From assembly GCF_001598855.1 (NCBI RefSeq), contig NZ_BCZS01000004.1, positions 62,001 through 126,000 on the forward strand: 64,000 nt of DNA, read 5' to 3'. This document shows, piece by piece, positions 23,874 to 31,326 of this stretch (its first letter is position 1; each line of letters begins with the position of its first letter). The stretch comes from Pluralibacter gergoviae ATCC 33028 = NBRC 105706. Lineage in GTDB: Bacteria; Pseudomonadota; Gammaproteobacteria; Enterobacterales; Enterobacteriaceae. The notes beneath the pieces are model-generated. The model was not told the DNA's origin. It was given only the letters and a program-made list of their open reading frames with translations, and made no database searches. The position numbers were made by a program, and so were the translations under genes.

Positions 23874-25607
23874 GTGAACATTCAGGCGCTTCTCTCAGAA
23901 AAAGTCAGTCAGGCCATGATTGCGGCAGGCGCACCTGCCGATTGCGAACCCCAGGTTCGTCAGTCAGCAAAGGTACAGTTTGGCGACTATCAGGCCAACG
24001 GCATGATGGCAGTTGCTAAAAAACTGGGCATGGCCCCGCGACAGCTCGCAGAGCAGGTCCTGACCCACCTTGACCTCAGCGGCATTGCCGGCAAGGTTGA
24101 GATCGCCGGCCCCGGCTTTATCAATATCTTCCTCGATCCGGCGTTTCTGGCCCAGGGCGTTTCCGACGCGCTGGCCTCCGAGCGTCTGGGCGTGACCCGC
24201 CCTGAAGCGCAGACCGTGGTCATCGACTACTCCGCGCCGAACGTGGCGAAAGAGATGCACGTCGGCCACCTGCGCTCCACCATCATCGGCGACGCCTCGG
24301 TGCGCACCCACGAATTCCTCGGCCACAAAGTGATCCGCGCCAACCACGTCGGCGACTGGGGCACCCAGTTCGGGATGCTGATCGCCTTCCTCGAGCTGAA
24401 GCAGCAGGAAAACGCCGGCGATATGGCGCTGGCGGATCTCGAAGGCTTCTACCGTGAAGCGAAAAAGCACTACGACGAAGATGAAGCCTTCGCGGAGAAA
24501 GCGCGCGGCTACGTGGTGAAACTGCAGGGCGGCGACGACTACTGCCTGCAGATGTGGCGCAAGCTGGTGGACATCACCATGTCCCAGAACCAACTGACCT
24601 ACGAGCGTCTGAACGTCACCCTGACCCGCGATGACGTGATGGGCGAAAGCCTCTACAACCCGATGCTGCCGGGCATCGTCGCCGATCTGAAGGCAAAAGG
24701 CCTGGCGACCGAGAGCGAAGGCGCCACCGTGGTGTTCCTCGACGAGTACAAAAATAAAGAAGGCGACCCGATGGGCGTCATCGTGCAGAAGAAGGACGGC
24801 GGCTACCTCTACACCACCACCGACATCGCCTGCGCGAAATACCGCTATGAAACCCTGCACGCCGATCGCGTGCTCTACTACATCGACTCCCGCCAGCACC
24901 AGCACCTGATGCAGGCGTGGACTATCGTGCGCAAGGCCGGCTACGTCCCGGACAGCGTGCCGCTGGAGCACCACATGTTCGGCATGATGCTGGGTAAAGA
25001 CGGCAAGCCGTTCAAAACCCGCGCCGGCGGCACCGTGAAGCTCTCCGACCTGCTGGACGAAGCGCTGGAGCGCGCCCGCCGCCTGGTGGCGGAGAAGAAC
25101 CCGGAGATGCCCGCCGACGAGCTGGAAAAACTGGCCAACGCCGTGGGCATTGGCGCAGTGAAGTATGCGGACCTCTCGAAGAACCGCACCACCGACTACG
25201 TGTTCGACTGGGACAACATGCTGGCGTTCGAGGGCAACACCGCGCCGTATATGCAGTACGCCTACACCCGCGTACTGTCGGTGTTCCGCAAAGCCGGTCT
25301 GGAAGAGAGCGCCATTATCAACGCGCCGGTGACAATTGCCGATGCCCGCGAAGCCCAGCTGGCCGCGCGCCTGCTGCAGTTTGAAGAGACGCTGAACGTG
25401 GTGGCCCGCGAGGGAACCCCGCACGTGATGTGTTCCTACCTCTACGATCTGGCGGGCCTGTTCTCCGGCTTCTACGAGCACTGCCCTATCCTCACCGCCG
25501 ACAGCGAAGCGATCCGCAACAGCCGCCTGAAGCTGGCGCTGCTGACGGCGAAAACGCTGAAGCTGGGCCTGGATACGCTGGGGATTGAAACCGTAGAGCG
25601 GATGTAA
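23874..25607 (+). CDS. argS: arginyl-tRNA synthetase
   Basis: ArgS charges tRNA-Arg. The 577 residues form a class I synthetase with the HIGH-type motif in [16 protein letters not shown] (about residues 120-135), an N-terminal tRNA D-loop-binding domain and a C-terminal all-helical anticodon domain (DALRA type). The start is GTG at 23874 giving [10 protein letters not shown], as in E. coli. Codons are strongly biased, as expected for a highly expressed gene. A 28-bp palindrome lies after the stop. Confidence 0.98.
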   Translation: MNIQALLSEKVSQAMIAAGAPADCEPQVRQSAKVQFGDYQANGMMAVAKKLGMAPRQLAEQVLTHLDLSGIAGKVEIAGPGFINIFLDPAFLAQGVSDALASERLGVTRPEAQTVVIDYSAPNVAKEMHVGHLRSTIIGDASVRTHEFLGHKVIRANHVGDWGTQFGMLIAFLELKQQENAGDMALADLEGFYREAKKHYDEDEAFAEKARGYVVKLQGGDDYCLQMWRKLVDITMSQNQLTYERLNVTLTRDDVMGESLYNPMLPGIVADLKAKGLATESEGATVVFLDEYKNKEGDPMGVIVQKKDGGYLYTTTDIACAKYRYETLHADRVLYYIDSRQHQHLMQAWTIVRKAGYVPDSVPLEHHMFGMMLGKDGKPFKTRAGGTVKLSDLLDEALERARRLVAEKNPEMPADELEKLANAVGIGAVKYADLSKNRTTDYVFDWDNMLAFEGNTAPYMQYAYTRVLSVFRKAGLEESAIINAPVTIADAREAQLAARLLQFEETLNVVAREGTPHVMCSYLYDLAGLFSGFYEHCPILTADSEAIRNSRLKLALLTAKTLKLGLDTLGIETVERM

Positions 25608-25612
25608 TAAAA

Positions 25613-25640
25613 CGGCCCGGCAGAACGTTCTGCCGGGCCG
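25613..25640. terminator. perfect 28-bp palindrome between argS and mesD
   Basis: CGGCCCGGCAGAAC followed directly by its complement makes a loop-free 14-bp palindrome between convergent argS and mesD. On the minus strand it is followed by TTTTATT, a good terminator for mesD. On the plus strand the T run is displaced (CATACCTTTT), so argS termination would be weaker. Confidence 0.8.
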
Positions 25641-25664
25641 CATACCTTTTGCCTCGGTGCAGGC

Positions 25665-26696
25665 TTATTTCGCCAGCAGCTCCCGGCGCACGATCTCCGC
25701 CCCCGCGCCCAGCGCGTTCAGCTTGCCCCTCGCCACCCGGCGCGACAGCGGCGCCATGCCGCAGTTGGTGCACGGATAGAGCTTGTCGGCATCGACAAAC
25801 TGCAGCGCCTTGCGCAGGGTGTCGGCCACCTCTTCCGGCGTTTCAATCGCATTGGTGGCCACGTCAATAGCGCCGACCATCACCTTTTTGCCGCGAATGA
25901 GCTCAATCAGATCCATCGGCACCCGCGAGTTCTGACACTCCAGCGAGACGATATCAATGTTCGACTGCTGCAGCTTGGGGAAAATCTCTTCGTACTGGCG
26001 CCACTCGTTGCCGAGCGTCTTTTTCCAGTCGGTATTGGCCTTGATGCCGTAGCCGTAGCAGATGTGAACGGCGGTTTCGCACTTCAGCCCCTCAATCGCC
26101 CGCTCGAGGGCGGCGATGCCCCAGTCGTTGACCTCGTCGAAGAAGACGTTAAAGGCCGGCTCGTCGAACTGGATGATATCCACCCCCGCCGCTTCGAGGT
26201 CTTTCGCCTCCTGGTTGAGGATGCGGGCAAACTCCCAGGCCAGTTTTTCGCGGCTCTTGTAGTGGCCATCGTACAGAGTATCAATCATGGTCATCGGGCC
26301 CGGCAGCGCCCACTTGATCGGCGCCGTGGTCTGCTGGCGCAGGAAGCGCGCGTCGTCAACGAAGACCGGCTTTTTGCGCACCACTTCGCCGATCACGCTC
26401 GGCACGCTGGCATCGTAGCGGTTGCGGATTTTGACGATTTCGCGCTTCTCAAAATCGACGCCGCTCAGGTGCTCAATAAAGGTGGTGACGAAGTGCTGGC
26501 GGGTCTGCTCGCCGTCGCTGACGATGTCGATCCCGGCCTGAAGCTGGTCGTCCAGCGCCAGGCGCAGCGCGTCCTGCTTGCCCTCAACTAAGATGTCGCT
26601 ATCCAGCTTCCAGGGCGACCACAGCGTTTCCGGCTGCGCGAGCCACGACGGCTTCGGCAGGCTGCCGGCGGTGGACGTCGGTAATAATTTATTCAT
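25665..26696 (-). CDS. mesD: folate-independent methionine synthase MesD (core-MetE type)
   Basis: The 343 residues resemble only the C-terminal catalytic half of cobalamin-independent MetE. Zinc ligands are in place: H211 and C213 (VHICYGYG), E253 (SLECQNS) and C312 (NCGMAP). The N-terminal folate-binding half of MetE is absent. The partner upstream is a DUF1852 protein (MesX), the combination that defines the MesD class, in which methionine is made without methyl-folate and, as reported, with a need for oxygen and MesX. The methyl donor is unknown. It lies 30 nt after mesX, with AAGGT before ATG 26696. Confidence 0.85.
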   Translation of the reverse strand: MNKLLPTSTAGSLPKPSWLAQPETLWSPWKLDSDILVEGKQDALRLALDDQLQAGIDIVSDGEQTRQHFVTTFIEHLSGVDFEKREIVKIRNRYDASVPSVIGEVVRKKPVFVDDARFLRQQTTAPIKWALPGPMTMIDTLYDGHYKSREKLAWEFARILNQEAKDLEAAGVDIIQFDEPAFNVFFDEVNDWGIAALERAIEGLKCETAVHICYGYGIKANTDWKKTLGNEWRQYEEIFPKLQQSNIDIVSLECQNSRVPMDLIELIRGKKVMVGAIDVATNAIETPEEVADTLRKALQFVDADKLYPCTNCGMAPLSRRVARGKLNALGAGAEIVRRELLAK

Positions 26697-26726
26697 TGCA
26701 GGTGACCTTATGTCTTATTGGATTAA

Positions 26727-27704
26727 TTAACGCGCGCGGCTGGCGGTCCATTGTTCGAGAATCGTTTTATAGGGCTTAATAAAGTGCTCTTCGGTAAATT
26801 TGCCCTGCTCTATTGCCAGACGGCTGCGCTCTTCCCGGTCGTAAACGATCTGCGTCACCGAATAGTCCTGATTGTGCAGATCGGGCTGATAGTACTGCCC
26901 GGCCGGTGAGTTGGCGTTGTAGATTTCCGGACGGTAAATTTTCTGGAACGTCTCCATGGTGCTGATGGTGGCGATAAGCTCCAGGTCCGTATAGTCGCGG
27001 AGCAGGTCGCCCGGGAAATAGAAAGCGAAAGGCGCGGCGCTGTTTGCCGGCATAAAATAGCGCCCGTGCAGGCCCATTTTATTGAAGTAGAAATCGGTCA
27101 GCGACGGATCGTCCTGCTGATACTCAATGCCGAGCACCGGATGCTGATTGCCGGTGCGGTAATAGAGATTTTTACTCGACACGCTCAGGCAAATCACCGG
27201 CGGCTTATCAAAGCGTTCGCGGTAGGCGTCCGAGTTAATAAAAGCCTTGAACAGCTCGCCGTGCAGATCGCCGTAATTTTCCGGAATGCTGAACTCGGTG
27301 CGATCTTTATTATATTCAGGCAGCAGGACGCTGAAGTCATAATCGCGCACGTAAGACGAGAAGTTATTGCCGACAATGCCCGAAATACGCTGCCCGGTTT
27401 GTTTATCAACAATCGTCGTTTTCAGTATTTCGATGGCCGGGAAGGTTTTGCCATTGCCTTCAATATCCACCTCAGCGGAAATAATCTCCAGCTCGACGGC
27501 GTAGCGATCGCCCTTCGGATTATCCCAGCAGGCCAGCGAATTAAAGCGCTTATCGATCATCACCAGCGCATTGTGCAGGTTCTGCTGGCGCTTCTCGCCG
27601 CGGGCCAGGTTAGCAAAGTTGGTGGTGATGCGCGTACTTTCCGAGGGGTTATAGTTCTCGTCGAAACATATGCTCTTAATGGTAAAGGCAAACTCAGTCT
27701 TCAT
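26727..27704 (-). CDS. mesX: DUF1852 protein MesX, partner of MesD
   Basis: A 325-residue DUF1852 protein. The family occurs next to mesD and is required for MesD-type methionine synthesis in aerobic bacteria; it may supply or generate the methyl donor, but its chemistry is not established. No signal peptide or membrane span is seen, so it is probably cytosolic. ATG 27704 (MKTEFAFTIKSICFD) is preferred over one 12 codons upstream because the extra residues look like leader sequence and an AGGAT site lies upstream. A perfect MetR-type palindrome lies about 165 bp upstream. Confidence 0.82.
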   Translation of the reverse strand: MKTEFAFTIKSICFDENYNPSESTRITTNFANLARGEKRQQNLHNALVMIDKRFNSLACWDNPKGDRYAVELEIISAEVDIEGNGKTFPAIEILKTTIVDKQTGQRISGIVGNNFSSYVRDYDFSVLLPEYNKDRTEFSIPENYGDLHGELFKAFINSDAYRERFDKPPVICLSVSSKNLYYRTGNQHPVLGIEYQQDDPSLTDFYFNKMGLHGRYFMPANSAAPFAFYFPGDLLRDYTDLELIATISTMETFQKIYRPEIYNANSPAGQYYQPDLHNQDYSVTQIVYDREERSRLAIEQGKFTEEHFIKPYKTILEQWTASRAR

Positions 27705-27867
27705 TGCGATGGGGTATCCTGATTTTATGCTGTGAAACATGATGTTATGGGTTATTGAGGGATGCCCTTTATATTCTTGGGTTTTATCATGAGCACTGCT
27801 TATATTGTCTTGCTAAATTTATGCCAGAGTCGATGGATGAGGAAAAGTGATATAATTTCAGTGAACA

Positions 27868-27880
27868 TGAAGCATCTTCA
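27868..27880 (-). promoter_or_regulatory. MetR-type operator upstream of mesX-mesD
   Basis: On the minus strand TGAAGATGCTTCA fits the MetR consensus TGAANNTNNTTCA exactly, including the central T. MetR activates metE and other methionine genes in response to homocysteine. The site lies between the upstream gene's terminator and mesX, inside a larger imperfect palindrome with GTGAA/TTCAC arms. MetR control of mesXD is inferred. Confidence 0.65.
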
Positions 27881-27895
27881 CGTTGGCGGGAAAGC

Positions 27896-27935
27896 AAAAA
27901 AAGCGCCGGCGGAAAGCCCCGCCGGCGCTTTTTTA
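27896..27935. terminator. terminator after the GH105 gene
   Basis: GCGCCGGCGG and CCGCCGGCGC form a 10-bp stem around a short loop, with six A residues on the left and six T residues on the right. It closes the transporter-GH105 operon (minus strand) and insulates mesX. Confidence 0.9.
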
Positions 27936-27945
27936 TTTCTGTCTA

Positions 27946-29085
27946 TCAAAAATACTTGCGCAGATATTCCGTCAGGCACAGCAGGGCCATCGCCTGACCG
28001 TAGGGCATGGAAGTGAGCGGGATCTGGCGATAGAAATCGAGATCGCTGCCCATGCCGGTGCCGAAGGAGGTCTGCAGCAGTTCGCCTTCCGGCGAGATGT
28101 TGGCCACGATGCCGCGCACCGCTTTCTCCGCGACCTCCGCATAGTCTGCCGGTACGTAGCGCTTGCGCACCGCTTTGAGAATACCGTAGGCGAAGCCCGC
28201 GGTGGCGGACGCCTCCAGATAGGAGTCCGGATCGTCCAGCAGCGTGTGCCATAAGCCGCTTTCGTGCTGGCACTTCGCCAGCGCCGCAATCTGAGCGTTG
28301 AGCACCTGTACCAGGTAGCGGCGCACCGCGCTGCTCTCCGGGAGATCCACCACTTCGAGAAAGTCCGGGATGACGATGGTCAGCCAGCTGTTGCCGCGCG
28401 CCCAGCGGGCTTTCGCAAAGTTGTGGTTGCCGTCGTAGCTCCAGCCGTGGAACCACAGCCCGGTCTCGCGGTCCATCAGGTTCTGGACGTGGAGCATAAA
28501 CTGGTAAATGGCCTCCTCCACGTAGTGCGGGCGGTTGAGCAGCTTGCCAATTTTCGCCAGCGGCAGGACGGTCATCATCAGGGTGTCGTCCCACATCTGC
28601 TGGTGGTTCTCTTCCGCCAGGGTGATGTGCTGCATGCCGCCGGCCTCGGTGCGCGGCATGTCGTACATCGCCCACTCCGCCCAGCTGTTGAGCCACGGCA
28701 GGAAGGCCGGGTTACCGGTCTCTTCATAGCGATATGCCAGGGTCAGGAACGGCGCCATGGTGTTGACGTTTTTGGTGGTCGCCCCTTCGGCGAAGCGGTC
28801 GGCAAACCAGCGGTCAACGATATCGAGCATATCTTCGTCGCCGGTCTGCTGGTAGTACTGGTGAATGCCGTACAGCCCGACGCCGTGGGTCCACTCCCAA
28901 CCGGCCCAGCCTTTGGTATCAATCACCCGACCGTCATCCAGGCGCAGCAGAAACGCGCCGGTCTCATCCTTAATGTTCACCAGATTATCGGTCAGCTTAT
29001 GGATAAGCCCCTTCAGCTCATCCCTGGCGATAAAGCGCTCCGGCTGGCGCAGCAGCGGGCTGTGTTTGACGGGCCAGACTTTCAT
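27946..29085 (-). CDS. GH105 unsaturated rhamnogalacturonyl (or related) hydrolase
   Basis: GH105 enzymes remove the 4,5-unsaturated uronic acid left at the end of oligosaccharides by polysaccharide lyases, mainly from rhamnogalacturonan I (RhiN/YteR/YesR type). The 379-residue protein lacks a signal peptide, so it is cytoplasmic. The catalytic acidic motif is QQMWDDTLMM (D166/D167), with conserved GWAGWEWTHGVGLYG (about 59-73) and ARWARGNSW (about 227-235). It follows a GPH-family transporter by 4 nt, as expected for import followed by hydrolysis of disaccharides. Exact linkage specificity cannot be read from sequence. Confidence 0.85.
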   Translation of the reverse strand: MKVWPVKHSPLLRQPERFIARDELKGLIHKLTDNLVNIKDETGAFLLRLDDGRVIDTKGWAGWEWTHGVGLYGIHQYYQQTGDEDMLDIVDRWFADRFAEGATTKNVNTMAPFLTLAYRYEETGNPAFLPWLNSWAEWAMYDMPRTEAGGMQHITLAEENHQQMWDDTLMMTVLPLAKIGKLLNRPHYVEEAIYQFMLHVQNLMDRETGLWFHGWSYDGNHNFAKARWARGNSWLTIVIPDFLEVVDLPESSAVRRYLVQVLNAQIAALAKCQHESGLWHTLLDDPDSYLEASATAGFAYGILKAVRKRYVPADYAEVAEKAVRGIVANISPEGELLQTSFGTGMGSDLDFYRQIPLTSMPYGQAMALLCLTEYLRKYF

Positions 29086-29089
29086 ACGG

Positions 29090-30673
29090 TTAACCTCTGT
29101 TTAATGTCGAGTTCAGTTCAATTTTTCGTTCTAAAGCGGGCGCCGGCGGATTAATGCGGTTCAGGTAGCCGACGTTATTGTTGCCCCACAGGGATTCGAA
29201 CGGCATCCCGGCCAGCATCTCCACGGTGGCGCGCGCCTGCAGGGTGGCGGCATGAGGATCTGCGCGCCCCGCCTCGCGCATCTTCGCCGTCTCTTCGCGC
29301 AGCACGCGGTGGGTGGCGAGATTGAGCTTAAAGCGCAGGGAAACCAGGAAACCGCAGGCCAGCACCGCCAGCGTACCGACGCTTAAGATAAGCAGAATGG
29401 TGTGGCTCACCTCCGGCGGCTGCACCTTCTGCCCGGAGACGAAGCCGGAGAGCTGCATGATGATCCCCACCAGCATCACCGCCCCGGCCTGAGAGGCCTT
29501 GCGGGTCAGGGTCATGATCCCGGCGAAGATGCCCTCCCGGCGCTGGCCGGTGATCACTTCGTCCACATCGGCGATATAGGTGTAGGTGTTCCACGGCACG
29601 TAGTTGATCCCGCCGCGGCCGAGACCGGCAATCGCCGACACCAGCAGCATCAGGGACCAGATATCGCTCAGCCCGGCGTAGTACAGCAGCGCGTAAGAGA
29701 GCGAGCTGAGGCCGAACAGCACCACCACCATCCGGTACGACGGCGCCGGTCCGAAGCGGATGCACAGCGGGATCATGGCAATCACCGCGATGAACTGGAA
29801 AATCGCCATCGTGCCGAGCAGGTTAGAGGCAAACGACGCCTCCTGCATCAGGACGAACACCACGTAGTAGGTAAACACGGCGTTAAACACGTCCTGGGCA
29901 ATATAGCCTCCGAGGTACATGCCCAGGTGCTGGCGGAAGATCTTGATCCGCAGCGTCGAGGAGAGCTCGATAAACAGGCGGCTCAGGCTCTGGCCGAGGG
30001 AGAGGCTTTTCTTCTCCTCTTCGGCGCGCAGGGCCGCCTCGCTCCACGCCTCGCGCGGGCGCTCCCAGGTAAAAATCCAGACAAACGTCAGCATCAGGGC
30101 GCACAGCACCGAGAAGACCAGGCTTGCGTAAAAGAAGGAGATGGCGTTGTCCTTGCCGAAGTGCGTTAGCAAAATGCCCGGCAGGAAGGAGGCGAGGATC
30201 GCCGACATCTGCGCCATGGAGATGCGCGCCCCGGAGAATTTGGTCTTCTGCTTAAAGTCGTCGGTCATCTCCGGGACCAGGGTTTCATACGGCACCAGGA
30301 TCATGGTGTAGACGACATCAAACAGCAGATAGGTCAGCAGGTAGTACCAGAACCCCATGTCGCCCACCCACATCAGGGAGTAGCTGAATACGCAGGGAAT
30401 GCCCAGCAGAATAAAGAACTTGCGGCGGCCAAAGCGCTTGCCGAGCCAGGTAGAGCCGAAGTTGTCGGTCAGGAAGCCCATCAGCGGGCTGACCACGGCG
30501 TCAAGCACGCGCGCGGTGGCAAAAATAAAGGTGGCCTCAATAGGCGACAGCCCGCAGAAGGTGGTGTAGAAGTACAAAAGCCATGCGGCAGTCAGCGCGG
30601 TAGTACCCGCGCCCAAAAAATCACCCGAGCCGTAGGCCAGGTAGTTTTTCAATCCGATTTTACGTGTTTTCAT
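29090..30673 (-). CDS. GPH-family (MelB-like) oligosaccharide transporter
   Basis: A 527-residue glycoside-pentoside-hexuronide:cation symporter with about 12 spans and an unusually long C-terminal tail (about 60 residues). Conserved features include GSGDFLGAGTTA near the N terminus, DNFGSTWLGKRFGRRKFFILLG (loop 2-3) and PYETLVPEMTDDFKQKTK. It resembles oligogalacturonide/rhamnogalacturonide carriers (TogT/RhiT type). It is the first gene of a two-gene operon with the GH105 hydrolase, so the likely cargo is an unsaturated pectin-derived disaccharide. A sigma-70 promoter overlapping a KdgR-like box lies about 165 bp upstream. Confidence 0.82.
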   Translation of the reverse strand: MKTRKIGLKNYLAYGSGDFLGAGTTALTAAWLLYFYTTFCGLSPIEATFIFATARVLDAVVSPLMGFLTDNFGSTWLGKRFGRRKFFILLGIPCVFSYSLMWVGDMGFWYYLLTYLLFDVVYTMILVPYETLVPEMTDDFKQKTKFSGARISMAQMSAILASFLPGILLTHFGKDNAISFFYASLVFSVLCALMLTFVWIFTWERPREAWSEAALRAEEEKKSLSLGQSLSRLFIELSSTLRIKIFRQHLGMYLGGYIAQDVFNAVFTYYVVFVLMQEASFASNLLGTMAIFQFIAVIAMIPLCIRFGPAPSYRMVVVLFGLSSLSYALLYYAGLSDIWSLMLLVSAIAGLGRGGINYVPWNTYTYIADVDEVITGQRREGIFAGIMTLTRKASQAGAVMLVGIIMQLSGFVSGQKVQPPEVSHTILLILSVGTLAVLACGFLVSLRFKLNLATHRVLREETAKMREAGRADPHAATLQARATVEMLAGMPFESLWGNNNVGYLNRINPPAPALERKIELNSTLNRG

Positions 30674-30838
30674 TGCCGAAAATCCCGTGTTTTTATTCCC
30701 GGAGCAGGCCCCGGCAGCGCCGGAGCAAGCCTTACGCAGCTACAGTAAGGCGCCGGCGGAGGGTAAACCTTTCTGGTTTTGCCAGCGGATCTTCGGCGGT
30801 GGCAAAAATACAAAGAGTCGGCGTACCGGACACGCGAT

Positions 30839-30867
30839 TTTATAAAACAACGTTTTAAATCAATCAA
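30839..30867 (-). promoter_or_regulatory. sigma-70 promoter overlapped by a KdgR-like operator
   Basis: On the minus strand TTGATT (30862-30867), a 17-bp spacer and TATAAA (30839-30844) make a good sigma-70 promoter for the transporter-GH105 operon. ATAAAACAACGTTTTAA (30842-30858) lies over the -10 and spacer and fits the KdgR consensus ATRAAAYRYYRTTTYAT at 15 of 17 positions. KdgR represses pectin catabolism genes. The leader also has a GCCTTAC/GTAAGGC hairpin at 30729-30751. Confidence 0.65.
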
Positions 30868-30930
30868 AAGAAGGGGTCAGTTTTTGCGAACTTACCCACA
30901 GATAAAGAAAGGACAGGCAGGATAAACCGC

Positions 30931-31326
30931 TTAGCGGTAGTTGACGATCAGCTGATTGCTCGCCACGTTCAGCGCCGGGATCAGCCTGCCGCCGCCCGGG
31001 ACTTCCCAGACAAAGCGCAGCGGCTCGGCGGCGGGCGTGTTCTGCAGCGCCCGGGTGGTGCCGCTCTGCCCGTCAAGCTCGGTGCAGCGGGTCTGCGAAC
31101 AGAGCCGCACCCGCAGCCCGGCGGGAGTGGGACCGTTGAGGGTATAGCGCCAGGCCACCGTCGTCACCAGGCCGCTGACCGGCTGCGGGGAGGCCAGCGG
31201 CGCAGAAGAGGCCGACTGGCCGCGGTAGTGGAGCGTTACGCCCACGGCGCTGGCCTGCCAGGCCCCCTCCCCGGCCGCCGCCGCCGACAGCGGCAGCAGC
31301 ATTAATCCCGCCAGCAGGGCGCGCAC
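30931..31326 (-). CDS. flhE: flagellar protein FlhE
   Basis: FlhE is a periplasmic protein of the flhBAE operon that helps control proton leakage through the flagellar export apparatus. The 131-residue product has a signal peptide (RALLAGLMLLPLSAAAAG) and two cysteines (CSQTRC) that may form a disulfide. The start is a GTG overlapping the flhA TAG stop by one base (TAGTG); longer in-frame extensions run back through flhA and are not credible. Confidence 0.93.
   Translation of the reverse strand: MRALLAGLMLLPLSAAAAGEGAWQASAVGVTLHYRGQSASSAPLASPQPVSGLVTTVAWRYTLNGPTPAGLRVRLCSQTRCTELDGQSGTTRALQNTPAAEPLRFVWEVPGGGRLIPALNVASNQLIVNYR

Noticed and set aside
27861-27882. MetJ box upstream of mesX
   Set aside because: The best tandem octamers match AGACGTCT at only 4-5 of 8 positions; the MetR-type palindrome in the same place is far better.
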